From: Flavobacterium sp.
GTDB taxonomy: Bacteria > Bacteroidota > Bacteroidia > Flavobacteriales > Flavobacteriaceae
Direction of reading: 5' to 3'
Length of the DNA stretch: 14,427 nt
Assembly (NCBI GenBank): GCA_030682755.1
Contig: JAUXNR010000482.1
Coordinates: 1 to 14,427, forward strand
The position numbers and the translations under genes are program-made. Of the stretch, positions 8,107 through 14,427 are shown piece after piece. A model generated the notes under the pieces. That model had not been told where the DNA came from. It made no database searches and saw nothing but the letters and a program-made list of their open reading frames with translations. Positions within the stretch are counted from its first letter, which is position 1. Each line of letters starts with the position of its first letter.

Positions 8107-9267
8107 TTATTCACGATTTAAACCATACTTTATTAAATTATCAACAAGTTCTTCGACTTTATTTTTTTTGACACATTCTTGTAGAAAGTTTGCAGATTCA
8201 TCTACTAATTTTTTCCCTTGATACCATAAATTAGGACTCATTATTATTTCGTTTGAACATATCTTCAAATCATCTAACTCTAAGTAGTTGTCTATAAATT
8301 CTTTTATTTTTTCAATAGTAAAATAATTGAAAGATTCACTTTTAATCCTTTCTGTCAATAAGAATAAATGAGAAACGGAAGAAGAGTTCGTTTGCCTTAG
8401 TTCTTCAGGAGATGAATACATAACATCACTTTCATTCAGTAGAGGCTCATTAATAAATGGTTCTATCAAATATTTGCCATTTCTGTCTTTCAAATATTTG
8501 TACTCTTCAAGAAACAGTCTAATATCATTCTTATAGTTAGAATCAGAAGAATCAACAGTTACATATACAAAGTCATATAACAAAGAACCAGACTTTTCAT
8601 ATTCCATTATTGTGTATGGATGATAAATTGTTGGAAAGATATCATCCTTTGTTTTGATTTGGTTGGGGTTGTCAATTTTTAAGTAACCTTTTGGTATTCC
8701 CCGAACGGAAGGAAATCTGCTTGCCCAGTTAATGTCCATCTGTACCCACTTGGCTTTCATATGTGAAATCCTTATTCCTTCTTTGAGCTTAAAATATCTC
8801 CACACTTCCTCACTTATTAGAACAGGAATTCCTAAAGATGAATTACTCCCATGACTTACACATGCTATTCTCCAACCATTAGTATTTGGAGGCAATTTTA
8901 GAGTACCTATTCCACTTAATACTTTTTGAGATTTTCCTTGAGGAGTATAATGTGTCCATTTATCGCTAACATATTCTATTTGACTATTATCTATATTTCT
9001 AAAATGGATTGAGTCCTTATGAAAATACAACCCAGGAACACGAGCAATATGTTCTGATAAATTAAGGTTATTTAATAAAAATTCACACTCCCAATTTTCT
9101 TCACCACTTAATATTTGCCGCCAAAATCCTTCATCAGAATATATTTGTATTTCTCTTGGATTTTCAATGTCAAATCTATTAATTTCCACACCTATCAAAT
9201 CACTTATAGAGTAATTTTCTAAGGTTTCTATAGCTTTCGTTGCAGTTATGGCATTTTTTAAAGACAT
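8107..9267 (-). CDS. First gene of the EAD operon: unknown N-terminal region plus probable C-terminal effector-associated (death-like) domain
   Basis: 386 residues, no signal peptide or membrane segment. Residues 1-310 are not recognised: a mixed alpha/beta region rich in aromatics, with a stretch GTLKLPPNTNGWRIACVS (about 121-138) and YDFVYVTVDSSDSNY (about 231-245). No P-loop, nuclease or protease motif is visible. The last 70 residues (about 316-386: FTIEKIKEFIDNYLELDDLKI, then a QGKK turn, then FLQECVKKNKVEELVDNLIKYG) follow the pattern of prokaryotic effector-associated domains: a six-helix profile with an F-x-L-xx-L start and a final 'basic-x-x-x-L-v-x-x-L' helix. As the first gene of the operon it may be the sensor or scaffold that recruits the protease. 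The N-terminal function is unknown. Confidence 0.7.
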   Translation of the reverse strand: MSLKNAITATKAIETLENYSISDLIGVEINRFDIENPREIQIYSDEGFWRQILSGEENWECEFLLNNLNLSEHIARVPGLYFHKDSIHFRNIDNSQIEYVSDKWTHYTPQGKSQKVLSGIGTLKLPPNTNGWRIACVSHGSNSSLGIPVLISEEVWRYFKLKEGIRISHMKAKWVQMDINWASRFPSVRGIPKGYLKIDNPNQIKTKDDIFPTIYHPYTIMEYEKSGSLLYDFVYVTVDSSDSNYKNDIRLFLEEYKYLKDRNGKYLIEPFINEPLLNESDVMYSSPEELRQTNSSSVSHLFLLTERIKSESFNYFTIEKIKEFIDNYLELDDLKICSNEIIMSPNLWYQGKKLVDESANFLQECVKKNKVEELVDNLIKYGLNRE

Positions 9268-9358
9268 AATGATATTTTATTGCAGTAAAGTTGTTTTATA
9301 AAGTGTTGTACAACTAATGTATATTATTGCTAAACAGAACACAACAAACGTTGCTAAA

Positions 9359-9406
9359 CAAATTTACAATTCAAATGAACACGCATCAATACGGGAAAAC
9401 CCGTAT
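9359..9406 (-). promoter_or_regulatory. Promoter of the EAD operon with perfect palindromic operator
   Basis: A perfect palindrome ATACGGG-AAAA-CCCGTAT (9389-9406) touches a TTG (9387-9389, minus). After exactly 20 bases comes TAAATTTG (9359-9366), an exact match to the Bacteroidota -7 consensus TAnnTTTG. The start codon of the first operon gene lies about 90 bases downstream. The palindrome at the upstream edge of -33 is a position where an activator commonly binds. Conserved with 4682-4729 including the flanking ATTGA. Confidence 0.7.
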
Positions 9407-9453
9407 TTTTAATTAAAAACTAAGTTAAGATTTCTTAAAATTTAAGATATTAA

Positions 9454-9480
9454 ATAAAAAAAGATGCCTAAGCATCTTTC
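9454..9480 (-). terminator. Rho-independent terminator of the XRE gene
   Basis: Hairpin AAAGATGC-(4-base loop)-GCATCTTT at 9460-9479, perfect 8-bp stem, followed on the minus strand by a run of seven T. It sits about 50 bases after the stop of the XRE gene and separates that gene from the EAD operon promoter. Confidence 0.8.
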
Positions 9481-9532
9481 CGGGTATTTGTTTTTGGGTG
9501 ATGTTTTAAAGAGCTTCTAATAATTTACTTCT

Positions 9533-9868
9533 TTATCGTTTCTTCTTCCCTTTATTTAAGAATTCATCCATAATTGATATTCCATATATTTTTTCAAACT
9601 CAAGAAAAAATTCTGATAAGGGCATACCTTCTTTTTGACAAATACTATTTATTGTCGATAATGGAATATTGTAACCATCTGGAACAAGAATTTTTGTTAT
9701 AGTTGAGGTTGCTAAATTACAATCTTTAGCATATTGCCTTCTTGTAACTTCTTTACCTTTTGAATCAAGTCTATTTAAAATCCATTTTTTAGATATGAAA
9801 TTACAAACATGCTTATTGATAAGTATATTTCTGTTTGATCCATTATTATTCGTGTTTTTTTCCAGCAT
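9533..9868 (-). CDS. XRE-type helix-turn-helix transcriptional regulator
   Basis: 111 residues. Residues about 40-95 form a helix-turn-helix of the Cro/CI (XRE) type: TRRQYAKDCNLATSTITKIL as the first helices with the recognition helix around ATSTITKIL, then IPLSTINSICQKEGMPLSEFFLEFEK, which is the usual closing helix pair (compare LxxLxxIcxaLxxxxxeFF). The N-terminus is Asn-rich and probably disordered; the C-terminus is basic (NKGKKKR). No second sensing domain is present. It is monocistronic: a terminator follows it and a strong palindrome precedes it, suggesting autoregulation. It may also act on nearby promoters, but its own palindrome differs from the operators of the toxin and EAD operon. 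Confidence 0.85.
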   Translation of the reverse strand: MLEKNTNNNGSNRNILINKHVCNFISKKWILNRLDSKGKEVTRRQYAKDCNLATSTITKILVPDGYNIPLSTINSICQKEGMPLSEFFLEFEKIYGISIMDEFLNKGKKKR

Positions 9869-9916
9869 CTTTTCTTTAACAATTTTAACAAAATAAGAAA
9901 ATTAGAATAAAAAAAG

Positions 9917-9934
9917 TGTTCGCTAAAGCGAACA
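9917..9934 (-). promoter_or_regulatory. Palindromic operator upstream of the XRE gene
   Basis: TGTTCGCT-AA-AGCGAACA, perfect 8-bp arms, about 50 bases before the XRE start codon. A TTATTTTG (9889-9896, minus) lies about 20 bases downstream of it and could be a degenerate -7 element, which would place the palindrome over the -33 position. This is a typical position for an autorepressor. Confidence 0.6.
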
Positions 9935-10237
9935 ATAATTATTTTTTATTATATTTGTATAATTCTAATCAAAAGGATTAGTATTTTTGCGATTCTTCAA
10001 AAAAAACATTGAAGCATTCGCTTTGAATCTTGACTTGAAAACTGGCGTTTAAATGGAACAAGATGATAAGCAAGGATGCTCACGACCATGGCGTGGGCTC
10101 TCTTATCGTTCCAAGGTATGCCAGTACCCCAAGTCGGTAAGTAGAGTTCCACGCTTTTTTATGCGTTTTACTTTCCGAGAAAAATTCAAAGCCTACTTCA
10201 TTTTAATTGAATTCGCAATATAGCTTTCTTATATCCA

Positions 10238-10309
10238 CCTGCGGGCGACTAATAAATTGGTTTAGTTAGTGGCGTCCGTAGGTAATAAGAAAATTTATTT
10301 AACCAATTT
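10238..10309 (+). ncRNA. H-type pseudoknot candidate in the susC leader
   Basis: Stem 1: CCTGCGGGCG + ACTAA (10238-10252) pairs with TTAGT + GG bulge + CGTCCGTAGG (10266-10282), 15 pairs with two G.U wobbles. Nine bases of its loop (AAATTGGTT, 10254-10262) are exactly complementary to AACCAATTT at 10301-10309. Linkers are 1, 3 and 18 bases (the last A/U-rich), which is feasible geometry for a classical pseudoknot. A competing pairing TAGGTA/TACCTA (10279-10284 with 10312-10317) would break the base of stem 1. Confidence 0.5.
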
Positions 10310-10357
10310 GCTACCTAATCAAAACAACTAGCCTATGGAATAATGCCAATTATATAT

Positions 10358-10400
10358 AAAAAAAGACTTCCCACCTCGTCGCCAAACTCGTTAGGAAGCC
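10358..10400 (-). terminator. Minus-strand terminator-like hairpin opposite the susC leader
   Basis: On the minus strand GGCTTCC (10394-10400) pairs with GGAAGTC (10365-10371), a 7-bp stem with one G.U and a 22-base loop, followed directly by TTTTTTT (10358-10364). The wobble pair is a mismatch on the plus strand, so the hairpin belongs to a minus-strand RNA. The large loop makes it a mediocre terminator. Confidence 0.5.
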
Positions 10401-10407
10401 AGACAAA

Positions 10408-10436
10408 CAAAACTAATGTTTCATTTAACTAATCAA
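10408..10436 (-). promoter_or_regulatory. Minus-strand promoter antisense to the susC leader
   Basis: On the minus strand TTG (10434-10436), 18 bases, then TAGTTTTG (10408-10415), an exact TTG-N18-TAnnTTTG match. The predicted start lies just before the hairpin at 10358-10400. There is no minus-strand gene ahead for it to serve, so it would yield a short RNA of roughly 40-45 bases, or a longer antisense of the leader on read-through. Confidence 0.5.
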
Positions 10437-10440
10437 GTAT

Positions 10441-13400
10441 ATGAATAAATTTTTAATTTACCAAAGAAGTAGGTATTTAAAGTATTTATGGTTAATTGCT
10501 TTTAACTTTATCTACTTTGCTTCACAAGCAACTCCTTTCTTAGCAATACAGCAACCTCAACAATCTATCACGGGCATCGTAACCGATGGACAAGGTTCCT
10601 TATTTGGTGTAAACGTGCTCATCAAAGGCAAAGCTACCGGAACTCTTACTGATGAGAACGGAAAATTTACAATTCAAGCGAATACAGATGATGTTTTAGT
10701 GTTTTCTTATATGGGTTATAAAACTGTTGAAATATCAGTAAATAACCAAATGATAATTAATATACAACTAGAAGAAGACACAACTCAACTTAAAGAAGTC
10801 ATAGTAAATGCGGGTTACTACTCCGTAAAAGATAAGGAGCGGACGGGTAGTATCTCCCGCATCACCGCAAAAGATGTCGAAACCCAACCCGTCACTAATC
10901 TCCTCGCAACCATGCAGGGTAGAATGACAGGAGTAAACATTACCCAAACCAGTGGTGTTCCCGGTGGAGGTTTCGAAATAAAAATACGAGGACAAAACAG
11001 TCTTCGGGCAGACGGTAATAGTCCGCTTTACCTCATAGACGGAATTCCATACTCATCAGAAGTGGTTGGAAATGGTCGATCTACAGGTGTTTTACCAACG
11101 CTGGCAAACCCACTGAATAGCATCAATCCCAACGACATCCAAAGTATAGAAGTCCTCAAAGATGCAGATGCCACTGCCATATACGGGTCACGAGGTGCAA
11201 ATGGGGTCGTACTTATAACAACAAAAAAAGGAAAACAAGGTAAAACACAATTCACAACAAATCTTTCCAAAGGAAGCGGAAAAGTAACCCGATTCCTCGA
11301 TTTGCTAAATACAGAACAATATCTCGCAATGAGAGCTCAAGCATTTGCAAACGATGGTATCACTAACTATCCTGCAACTGCCTACGACATCAACGACACT
11401 TGGGATCAAAACCGTTACACCGATTGGCAAAAAGAATTAGTAGGAGGGACAATTGATTTCACAGATGTCCAAACAACGGTGTCTGGTGGTAATGCCCAAA
11501 CTCAATTCATAGTTAGCGGAACCCATCATGAAGAAACTACTGTTTTTCCGGGCAATTTTGGTTATAAACGTGGCGTAATTCGTAGTAACGTAAACCACAG
11601 TTCAATAAGCAATAAATTCAAAATCAACCTTGCTTCGGCATACACCAACCAAAACAACAATCAACCGGCAAACGATTTAAGTAGAGTGGCCAGAACCTTA
11701 GCCCCAAATGCACCTGCTCTTTATCAAGAAGATGGTTCTTTAAATTGGGAAAACAGTACCTGGGAAAACCCTTTAGCAATATTGGAGGGTAAATACCTAA
11801 CCAACACAACAGATTTTATATTAAATACAACGCTAGGTTATACGGTCTATCCTGGAATTGAACTCAAATCAAACTTCGGAATCACAGACTTAAAACACAG
11901 CGAGACCAGAACACAACCCTCCACATTATTTGATCCTGCCTATGAAGCAGGTCCGGAATTCTCCACACTAACCTCAACCACAAATACCAGAAAATCGTGG
12001 ATTATCGAGCCACAAATAACTTGGGATGCTACTTGGAAATACGGCAAAACAAATGTCCTGCTTGGTGCTACATTTCAACAGCAAAAAGGACTTAATAATC
12101 TCCAAGAAGCCTCAGGATTCAGTAGCAATAGTCTAATTTACAATCCGGCTGCTGCTTCATCGGTTGATTTAATTCATTACATAGAATCAGATTATAAATA
12201 CAATGCTTTTTTTGGTCGCCTTAACTACTCGCTGCTTGACCGTTATTTTATAAATGTAACAGGAAGAAGAGATGGTTCAAGTCGGTTTGGTCCGGGCAAA
12301 CAATACGGAAATTTTGGCGCCATAGGTGTAGCATGGATATTTACAGAGGAAGCAATACTCAAAAAACACGCACATATTTTGAGCTTTGGAAAATTACGAA
12401 TGAGTTATGGTAGTAGTGGAAATGACCAAATTGGAGACTACCAATTTTTAGACACCTATGCAACATCTACAGCAAATTACGGCAGTGTAAATGGTCTCCA
12501 ACCGTCTAGGCTTTATAATCCTGACTTTGCTTGGGAAACAAACCAAAAATTAGAGATAGCTCTGGAAGCAGGATTTTTAAACGACCGGATTTTTTTCACG
12601 CTTGGTTGGTATGCTAACAAATCTTCTAATCAACTAATCGGCATTCCGCTTCCAGGAACCACAGGTTTCCCGAGCATCTTAGGTAACCTCAACGCAGAAG
12701 TACAGAATCGTGGAATTGAGTTTTCACTCAGAACAATCAACATTAAAGAACAAAGCTTTTCTTGGACTACAAACTACAATGTTTCATTCAACAAAAATGA
12801 ATTAATCGCTTTCCCAAATTTAGAAGCCTCAACGTTCCAAAACCAATACGTTATTGGGCAACCTTTAAATATCCGAAAAGTATATCAATACACGGGTATC
12901 GACTCAGAAACTGGAATTTACACTTTTGCAGATTTAAACAACGATGGTCAAATTAACGCAGTAGGTGACAGACAAATGGTGGCAGATTTAAATCCAAAAT
13001 ATTTTGGTGGTTTACAAAATCAATTAACTTTTAAAAATTGGCAACTTGACTTTCTATTCCAATTTGTAAATCAAAAGAACTTTAATGCTGAATTTACATC
13101 AGGCATGCCTGGAACATTTCAAAACCAACCTACATCTGTTCTTAATAGCTGGCAAAATCCGGGAGACAATGCTGTGGTACAACAATACAGTAGTGGGGCA
13201 AATGGTCAAACTGTCGATGCATTTAACAAATACATCCAAAGTGATGCTGTAATTACTGATGCATCATTTATCAGACTCAAAAATCTATCCATCAATTACA
13301 CCCTGCCGCAAAAGTGGTCATTCGGGACAAACTGTAAATTTTTTATAGAAGCCCAAAACCTCTTAACCATTACCTCGTTCAGAGGGGCAGATCCCGAATT

Positions 13401-13464
13401 CATAAGCAGTGGTTTTTTAGCACCGCTAAAAGTAGTAACCGGTGGAATACAACTAACTTTTTAA
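10441..13464 (+). CDS. SusC/RagA-family TonB-dependent outer-membrane receptor
   Basis: 1007 residues, complete. A signal peptide covers about residues 1-30 (WLIAFNFIYFASQA). Residues about 42-111 are the carboxypeptidase-regulatory-like domain characteristic of SusC (ITGIVTDGQGSLFGVNVLIKG ... TLTDENGKFTI). The TonB-box region LKEVIVNAGY is at about 117-126. The plug (about 133-268) ends with the family signature IQSIEVLKDADATAIYGSRGANGVVLITTKKG. The remainder is the 22-strand beta-barrel, finishing in a terminal aromatic (GGIQLTF). It imports a large ligand, glycan or peptide, across the outer membrane using TonB energy, with SusD as the lid. No glycoside hydrolase or other enzyme is visible, so the substrate cannot be inferred. 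It is followed after 13 bases by the SusD gene. Expression may be governed by the long structured leader and the antisense promoter upstream. Confidence 0.96.
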   Translation: MNKFLIYQRSRYLKYLWLIAFNFIYFASQATPFLAIQQPQQSITGIVTDGQGSLFGVNVLIKGKATGTLTDENGKFTIQANTDDVLVFSYMGYKTVEISVNNQMIINIQLEEDTTQLKEVIVNAGYYSVKDKERTGSISRITAKDVETQPVTNLLATMQGRMTGVNITQTSGVPGGGFEIKIRGQNSLRADGNSPLYLIDGIPYSSEVVGNGRSTGVLPTLANPLNSINPNDIQSIEVLKDADATAIYGSRGANGVVLITTKKGKQGKTQFTTNLSKGSGKVTRFLDLLNTEQYLAMRAQAFANDGITNYPATAYDINDTWDQNRYTDWQKELVGGTIDFTDVQTTVSGGNAQTQFIVSGTHHEETTVFPGNFGYKRGVIRSNVNHSSISNKFKINLASAYTNQNNNQPANDLSRVARTLAPNAPALYQEDGSLNWENSTWENPLAILEGKYLTNTTDFILNTTLGYTVYPGIELKSNFGITDLKHSETRTQPSTLFDPAYEAGPEFSTLTSTTNTRKSWIIEPQITWDATWKYGKTNVLLGATFQQQKGLNNLQEASGFSSNSLIYNPAAASSVDLIHYIESDYKYNAFFGRLNYSLLDRYFINVTGRRDGSSRFGPGKQYGNFGAIGVAWIFTEEAILKKHAHILSFGKLRMSYGSSGNDQIGDYQFLDTYATSTANYGSVNGLQPSRLYNPDFAWETNQKLEIALEAGFLNDRIFFTLGWYANKSSNQLIGIPLPGTTGFPSILGNLNAEVQNRGIEFSLRTINIKEQSFSWTTNYNVSFNKNELIAFPNLEASTFQNQYVIGQPLNIRKVYQYTGIDSETGIYTFADLNNDGQINAVGDRQMVADLNPKYFGGLQNQLTFKNWQLDFLFQFVNQKNFNAEFTSGMPGTFQNQPTSVLNSWQNPGDNAVVQQYSSGANGQTVDAFNKYIQSDAVITDASFIRLKNLSINYTLPQKWSFGTNCKFFIEAQNLLTITSFRGADPEFISSGFLAPLKVVTGGIQLTF

Positions 13465-13477
13465 ATAGAAAACACAG

Positions 13478-14427
13478 ATGGAAACAATAAAAAAACAATC
13501 CTCAAAAAAACACCTGATTGGGTGGCAATGGTCAATCATATTATTTTTAACCCTCTTCGGATGTGATGAATTCCTCGAAGTTGATCTTCCAACATCACAA
13601 TTAAATACACCTTTCGTTTTTGAAAATTACACAACGGCAAATGCAGCAATGGTTGACATTTATGCAAAAATTAGAGATAATGGTATATTAAGTGGCAATA
13701 ACATGGGATTGGGTGCTTCACTGGGTGCCTACACAGATGAATTAGATTTTTTTGGACCGCCAAGTTCATCCTTAAATTTCTTTTACTCCAATACACTTTT
13801 ACCAACAACGGCTACAATTGAAACATGGTGGAACAATAGTTTCAACAACATTTATGCAGCAAATACAGTCATTATAGGTGTGGAGAATTCTGAAACACTA
13901 ACCCAAGAAAATAAAAATCAATTAAAAGGTGAAGCTCTATTCATTAGAGCCTTAATTCATTTTCATTTAGTCAATCTATTTGGAGACATACCCTACATAA
14001 CTTCAACAGACTACCGCCAAAACCAATCGGTGGCAAGATTGTCAACAGAGGAAATTTACAACCTAATTATACTTGACCTGGAAAATGCTAAATCATTGTT
14101 GCCCGAAAATTATTTCGGAGGTACAAGAGTAAGACCCAACAAATCCGTTGCAGCAGCTTTACTCGCAAGAGTTTATTTATACAATCAGAATTGGGCAGAA
14201 GCTGCAAATGAAGCTTCTTATATTTTAAATCAAACAGGAACATTTACGTTACCGGCAAGTATGAACAATACATTTCTAATTCAAAGCCCGAGTACTATTT
14301 GGCAATTATTACCCCAAGCAAACGGGAGAAATACATTAGAGGGAGCCACATTTATCTTTTTGACTGGTCCTCCACCTTCAATGGCATTAACTGAGCATTT
14401 ACTCAACGCGTTTGAAGCGGGAGATCA
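13478..14427 (+). CDS. SusD/RagB-family surface lipoprotein, N-terminal 316 codons, truncated by window edge
   Basis: ATG at 13478, 13 bases after the SusC stop; the frame remains open to the edge. A lipoprotein signal peptide ends in LTLFG-Cys29. The residues after the Cys are acidic (CDEFLEVDLP), which in Bacteroidota favours export to the cell surface. Then follow the SusD N-terminal features: TWWNNSFNNIYAANTVI, LKGEALFIRALIHFHLVNLFGDIPYI (TPR-like helices) and VAAALLARVYLYNQNWAEAANEA. Full-length family members are about 450-600 residues, so roughly a third to a half is missing. It binds the ligand at the surface and closes over the SusC barrel. Confidence 0.95.
   Translation, partial: METIKKQSSKKHLIGWQWSIILFLTLFGCDEFLEVDLPTSQLNTPFVFENYTTANAAMVDIYAKIRDNGILSGNNMGLGASLGAYTDELDFFGPPSSSLNFFYSNTLLPTTATIETWWNNSFNNIYAANTVIIGVENSETLTQENKNQLKGEALFIRALIHFHLVNLFGDIPYITSTDYRQNQSVARLSTEEIYNLIILDLENAKSLLPENYFGGTRVRPNKSVAAALLARVYLYNQNWAEAANEASYILNQTGTFTLPASMNNTFLIQSPSTIWQLLPQANGRNTLEGATFIFLTGPPPSMALTEHLLNAFEAGD

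Larger units (their letters stand above)
9950..10440 (+). ncRNA. Candidate structured leader RNA of susC (or independent ncRNA)
   Basis: About 490 bases without a gene but rich in hairpins. A TATATTTG (9950-9957) matches the -7 consensus, though with no TTG at -33. Visible helices: CTAATC/GATTAG (9965-9981); CTTCAA/TTGAAG (9995-10014); a large stem TGGAAC + GATAAG with CTTATC + GTTCCA (10054-10113) holding an inner GCTCACG/CGTGGGC hairpin (10078-10098); GGTA/TACC (10115-10128); AAGTA + ACGC with GCGT + TACTT (10139-10173); and the 10238-10309 pseudoknot. Several pairs are G.U only if the RNA is read from the plus strand, which argues for transcription towards susC. It does not match tmRNA, RNase P, 6S, SRP, cobalamin or TPP elements as I know them. 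Confidence 0.45.

Noticed and set aside
9386..9411. Plus-strand rho-independent terminator (ATACGGG/CCCGTAT hairpin followed by TTTTT); the same at 4712-4734
   Set aside because: No plus-strand gene ends nearby, and both sit at fixed distance from minus-strand -33/-7 elements, so an operator explains them better.
9950..10440. Known RNA classes (tmRNA, RNase P, cobalamin or TPP riboswitch) for the susC leader
   Set aside because: The diagnostic conserved segments of these RNAs, such as the T-arm/CCA end, the RNase P core, or the B12-box and thi-box sequences, were not found.
10768..11809. Minus-strand open frames within susC (10768-10995, 11028-11270, 11624-11809)
   Set aside because: Shadows of the well-supported SusC frame.
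1..14427. CRISPR array, insertion sequence, tRNA or rRNA genes
   Set aside because: No regularly spaced repeats, transposase-like frames with terminal inverted repeats, or tRNA/rRNA signature sequences were seen.

Overview
The window looks like Bacteroidota DNA, most likely from the Flavobacteriia or close relatives. It carries a SusC/SusD outer-membrane pair, promoters of the Bacteroidota form TTG-N18-20-TAnnTTTG, starts without clear Shine-Dalgarno sequences, and low GC. No species can be named from the sequence.

Layout, left to right. (1) Positions 1-4623, minus strand: one uninterrupted reading frame of 1541 codons that runs off the left edge. It encodes the N-terminal part of a Tc-toxin A-subunit-like protein (VRP1/SpvA family) with peptidoglycan-binding-like and carboxypeptidase-regulatory-like modules at its N-terminus. 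(2) 4624-5219: AT-rich intergenic DNA with the toxin promoter and two palindromes. (3) 5220-5729, minus: a small secreted protein of unknown function. (4) 5979-9267, minus: a tight three-gene operon. In transcription order it encodes a 386-residue protein with a probable C-terminal effector-associated (death-like) adaptor domain, an EAD1-trypsin-like protease and a cytoplasmic SGNH/GDSL hydrolase. This matches the composition of the EAD-based biological conflict systems known from comparative genomics. (5) 9533-9868, minus: a small XRE-type regulator with its own terminator and a perfect palindrome upstream. (6) 9869-10440: a long non-coding stretch with many hairpins, a strong H-type pseudoknot candidate, and near its right end a minus-strand promoter followed by a terminator, suggesting a short antisense RNA against the susC leader. 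(7) 10441-14427, plus: a complete SusC/RagA TonB-dependent receptor and the first 316 codons of its SusD lipoprotein partner.

The most notable link is regulatory. The toxin gene and the EAD operon, about 4.7 kb apart, have near-identical promoters. Each has a palindrome of the form ATACGGG-N4-CCCGyAT touching a -33 TTG, then exactly 20 bases, then a TAnnTTT -7 element. This suggests that one regulator controls both the toxin and the putative defence operon. By hand count in two 60-base samples the EAD operon is about 32-33% GC, against about 38-45% in samples of the toxin and susC genes. This fits an acquired module, but the samples are small.
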